Below the pieces are notes generated by a model. It saw only the letters and a list, made by a program, of their open reading frames with translations. It was not told where the DNA came from and did not search any database. A stretch of DNA of 31,448 nucleotides from an uncultured Collinsella sp. (GTDB taxonomy: Bacteria; Actinomycetota; Coriobacteriia; Coriobacteriales; Coriobacteriaceae), in the NCBI GenBank assembly GCA_900757465.1, contig CAAENY010000034.1, positions 1-31,448 on the forward strand, in the 5' to 3' direction. The position numbers were made by a program, and so were the translations under genes. This document shows positions 29,041 to 31,448 of this stretch, one piece after another. Position 1 is the first letter of the stretch. Every line of letters begins with the position of its first letter.

Positions 29041-31249
29041 CTAAACCATCGGTTTCTCCTCGGCATCCTGCTCGAACTTGACAAGGGTGTCGGATATCTG
29101 TCTGCTGGTGGGAAGCGCGAAGCGCTCTCTACGCGACGCGATCTCATCGAACATCGGGACAAGGAACGCCCGGACCTTCGCCTCTTGGAACCGCGATGGG
29201 AGCGTTTCCTCCATCAGCGCCTTGAACTCTTCCGACTTTACGCCGTTTAGGACAGCAAGCAGCTCGTCCATTTCATGCCCGTCGAGCAGGTACTCGACCG
29301 CCATGCACGACACCATGGCATTGAAGTACCGCCCAAAAGACGCGCTGTCGCCCTCGAACAGTATCCCGCCGACTACGCCCTCCGCCGCCGTGCCGACCGT
29401 TCCGCCGACCATGCCGCCCGCGAGGCCGACGACGGTCCCCACGCCGGGCGACACCGCCGTGCCGGCGACGGCGCCGACCTTCGCCGCCGCGACACCTGCC
29501 GCAGCAGCGCCGGCGATTCCCCCGGCAATCGAGGTGGCGAGGCATGCCATGTTCTGTGCGTACTGGGCGCCACTTGCCTTGCCCTGGAAGAGCTTGTAGG
29601 TCTCGGGGACCGAGAACACGGCGAGAGTCACCGCTGCCGAGACGGCGTTGCCCCTTAGCATCTTCGCAAGCTGCTTGGAGGCGGCCGCCCCGCTGATGGC
29701 GGTCTTGCCCGTAAGGGCGCGCAGGCCGTTGACGATTGTGGCGGAAGCCTTGAATCCGAGCTTGCCGACCACCGCCTGGCTGGGCGCCATCAAAGCGTTG
29801 GAAAGCCCCGCTCTGGAGAGCTGCGAGACGACCATATGCTGGGCAAAGGACAGGCCGAACACCTGGACGCCGGCGGCGATGCCCGCCTGGACGGCACCGG
29901 TGATGTCCCTGGTCTCCCTGTACGCCATGAACGTCGTCGCCAGAAACGACAGGCCGAATGCGCAGGAGCATGTGACCGCACCGGTCGCGGCGTCATAGGC
30001 CACCGATTCCACCGTTCCCGGCTTGGTGAGGTTCACCGCCTGGTCGTATGTGGGCTTGCCTTTGCGGACGATTTTCTCGGCGTCCTTGGGGTCGCTGACG
30101 CCGGGGATCTTGCCTTGGCTAATCTTCTTCTCAAAACCGCGGAGCACCTGCTGGTACTGGTCTTTCGGGGCTTCGAGCTGCATCGGCGTGCGGTCTTCTG
30201 TGAGGTAGCGATACTGATGGCTGTTCGGATCGAAGCATGCTTCGAGGGAGCCGCGTGCCGTCTTGTAGTACTTGGTCTGGATCAGAACTCCGTCGAGCTC
30301 GGACGGGGCCGTTCTTCGCGTTGTCCCTCCCCAGAATCACGGCCTGGTGGCCCTGGAGCCTGTCGATGATGTTGTTCGCCTCCTCTGCAAGCTCCCCGTG
30401 GCCCGCAGGGTTGTTGACCGCGGCGCGTTGCTCGACGAAGACCTCCCCGTTGCTGTTGATGGTTGCCGCCGCCGCGACTGCCGCGGCCTTGACCGCCGTA
30501 TCGTCCGCCGTGGCAAGCTCGCTGTCGATGCCGGCGGTGCGGTCGTCCTCGAGGCTGCCAAGCGCCTGGCAGCGGGATATGAACTGGCCCCGGCACGCTT
30601 CGTCGACGGTGAGCGCAAGGTTGCTCTCACCGTCGGAGGCGAAGGAGCCGGGCTCGAAGTACTCCCACTCGAAGTAGAAGAGGCGGGACTGCCTCTTTTC
30701 CTTCCCCGAGACGGCGAACGCGTCGGCGTCCGCCTTGACGTAGACGCCCTTTTCGGTCATGGCGATGCCGCTGGGCCTGAGGTCGAACTCGGCGTCGGCC
30801 CAGACAACGGTCTGCTCCCTCGGTATCGGGAAGGCTGACTTCACCTTGGCGGCAATGGCTTCCGTCAACGGAAGCGGAGACTCCTGGAATGAGCCGAGTA
30901 ACTCCTGTGCGCGGGTGGCCTCAATCGCTCTCAGGGCTTCCTGTACCTTGAGCGCGTACTCCGCCTTCTCCGCATCAAGTCTTTCGGCCTCTTTTTCGTC
31001 GAGGGCGGCCTTCACGCCGTCCGCCGCCCCTGCAATCGCCGCGCCCGCTGCTGTCGCTGCCTCGGTGGCGCCCTCGGCAAACTTGCTCGCTGCTTCGCCC
31101 GCCGTCGTCGTTGCATCTGCAATCGCAGCTCCTGCAGCAACCGCCATCCCAGATGCCCCCTCGGCAATCTTGGTCGCCGCCTCGCCGGCAGTCTTAGTGG
31201 CCCTCTGAATCTCCTGCAGCGGGTTGAAGCCTTTGTCGAATATGCTCAT
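29041..31249 (-). pseudogene. Large protein with glycine-zipper membrane segments, broken by one frameshift
   Basis: Two minus-strand frames belong to one gene. The first runs from the ATG at 31249 (MSIFDKGFNP) through an Ala/Gly/Glu helical repeat (AGEAATKIAEGAS-like units), a domain with TVVWADAEFDLRPSGIAMTEKGVYV, and HQAVILGRDNAKNGP. Near 30304 one extra base shifts the frame; removing it gives KNGPSELDGVLIQTKYYK and continues into the second frame (QLEAPKDQYQQVLRGFEKK to the stop at 29041), 735 residues in all. The second half has hydrophobic helices and Gly/Ala zipper runs (AGAAAAGVAAAKVGAVAGTA, VGLAGGMVGGTVGT), suited to membrane insertion. I know similar domains as unnamed parts of large bacterial proteins; the function is unknown. 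The extra base lies by a run of four C, so a sequencing error is possible. TATAAT on the minus strand at 31317-31312 is a possible promoter. Confidence 0.7.
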
Positions 31250-31401
31250 GGGCGATTCTTTCTCGTGGGCGGATAGACAGTTCGAATCGCGTTGTTTCTC
31301 ATACAAGCGTTATTATAGCCATGCGTCTTTATGCCTTTGGCTCAGCCGCCAAACCCAGCGCAGGAAACTCGAGCACCTTGATTCTCATTTTCATTGCAAC
31401 A

Positions 31402-31443
31402 GCCTCAGGACTCAGCGCAACGCGTTGCGCTGAGTCCTGAGGC
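31402..31443. repeat. Perfect 42-bp palindrome
   Basis: The left arm GCCTCAGGACTCAGCGCAAC plus G (31402-31422) is the exact reverse complement of 31423-31443, with no spacer. No T tract follows on either side inside the window. It could be a hairpin of a mobile element, a bidirectional terminator core or an end-of-contig artefact. Confidence 0.85.
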
Positions 31444-31448
31444 GCGAA

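Noticed and set aside
28888..29250. 120-residue plus-strand frame
   Set aside because: The first third looks protein-like, but there is no ribosome site and the rest is antisense to the 29041-31249 gene; at best a remnant.

Overview
The window looks like chromosome of a high-GC gut actinobacterium of the class Coriobacteriia, most likely a Collinsella species. The reasons are the GC-rich coding style, the Shine-Dalgarno-led genes, the mannose-family PTS followed by a DUF956 gene, the DUF5692-like membrane protein, and the many intergenic palindromic repeats. The genus is inferred from family knowledge; no search was run.

Positions 1-18160 are mostly ordinary chromosome. Two small membrane-anchored proteins of unknown function (555-2129) are bracketed by three copies of one palindromic repeat. 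A regular array of three palindromes of a second kind (2183-2400) leads into clpB (2577-5204). Next come a 64-residue acidic/proline-rich protein, an AAA ATPase with a DUF4143-type C-terminus, and a large single-pass membrane protein. A divergent redox module follows: a TetR regulator with a multi-pass membrane protein on the minus strand, opposite a 925-residue iron-sulfur/FAD/NAD(P) oxidoreductase, with two matching operator-like palindromes between them. Then come hypA, a complete mannose-family PTS operon (EIIAB, EIIC, EIID), a DUF956 (ManO-like) gene, and tRNA-Arg(CCT).

From the tRNA to the end (18160-31448) the content is accessory. It holds structured tandem repeats, an XRE regulator with a symmetric face-to-face promoter, an 1118-residue coiled-coil/CAP surface protein with an LAQTG sorting signal, a probable lipoprotein with a CxxC...HxH motif, and a mobilization pair (MobC with two ribbon-helix-helix segments, and a MOBP-type relaxase) behind long hairpins that may include oriT. 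A 41-residue hydrophobic/basic peptide with a fold-back leader (type I toxin-like) and a possible structured RNA follow. No integrase is visible, so the element's borders are unknown.

The most unusual part is 26880-28750. Two tandem cassettes share a conserved leader whose Shine-Dalgarno sits in a small hairpin, then an ATG, then a tract of exactly 11 G, then a type IVb (Flp-like) prepilin N-terminus (LRG/QSIIEYVLII) and a divergent C-terminal domain resembling DUF6273. In both copies the 11-G tract puts the ATG out of frame with the pilin, and each copy needs a different G number to be ON. The upstream copy has lost about 344 bp of the pilin body and carries a further frameshift. The downstream copy has a GC-rich body joined to an AT-rich, internally shortened tail. 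This looks like a phase-variable, possibly recombining, surface-pilin locus.

The window ends with a 735-residue-equivalent gene broken by one frameshift (29041-31249, minus) and a perfect 42-bp palindrome (31402-31443).
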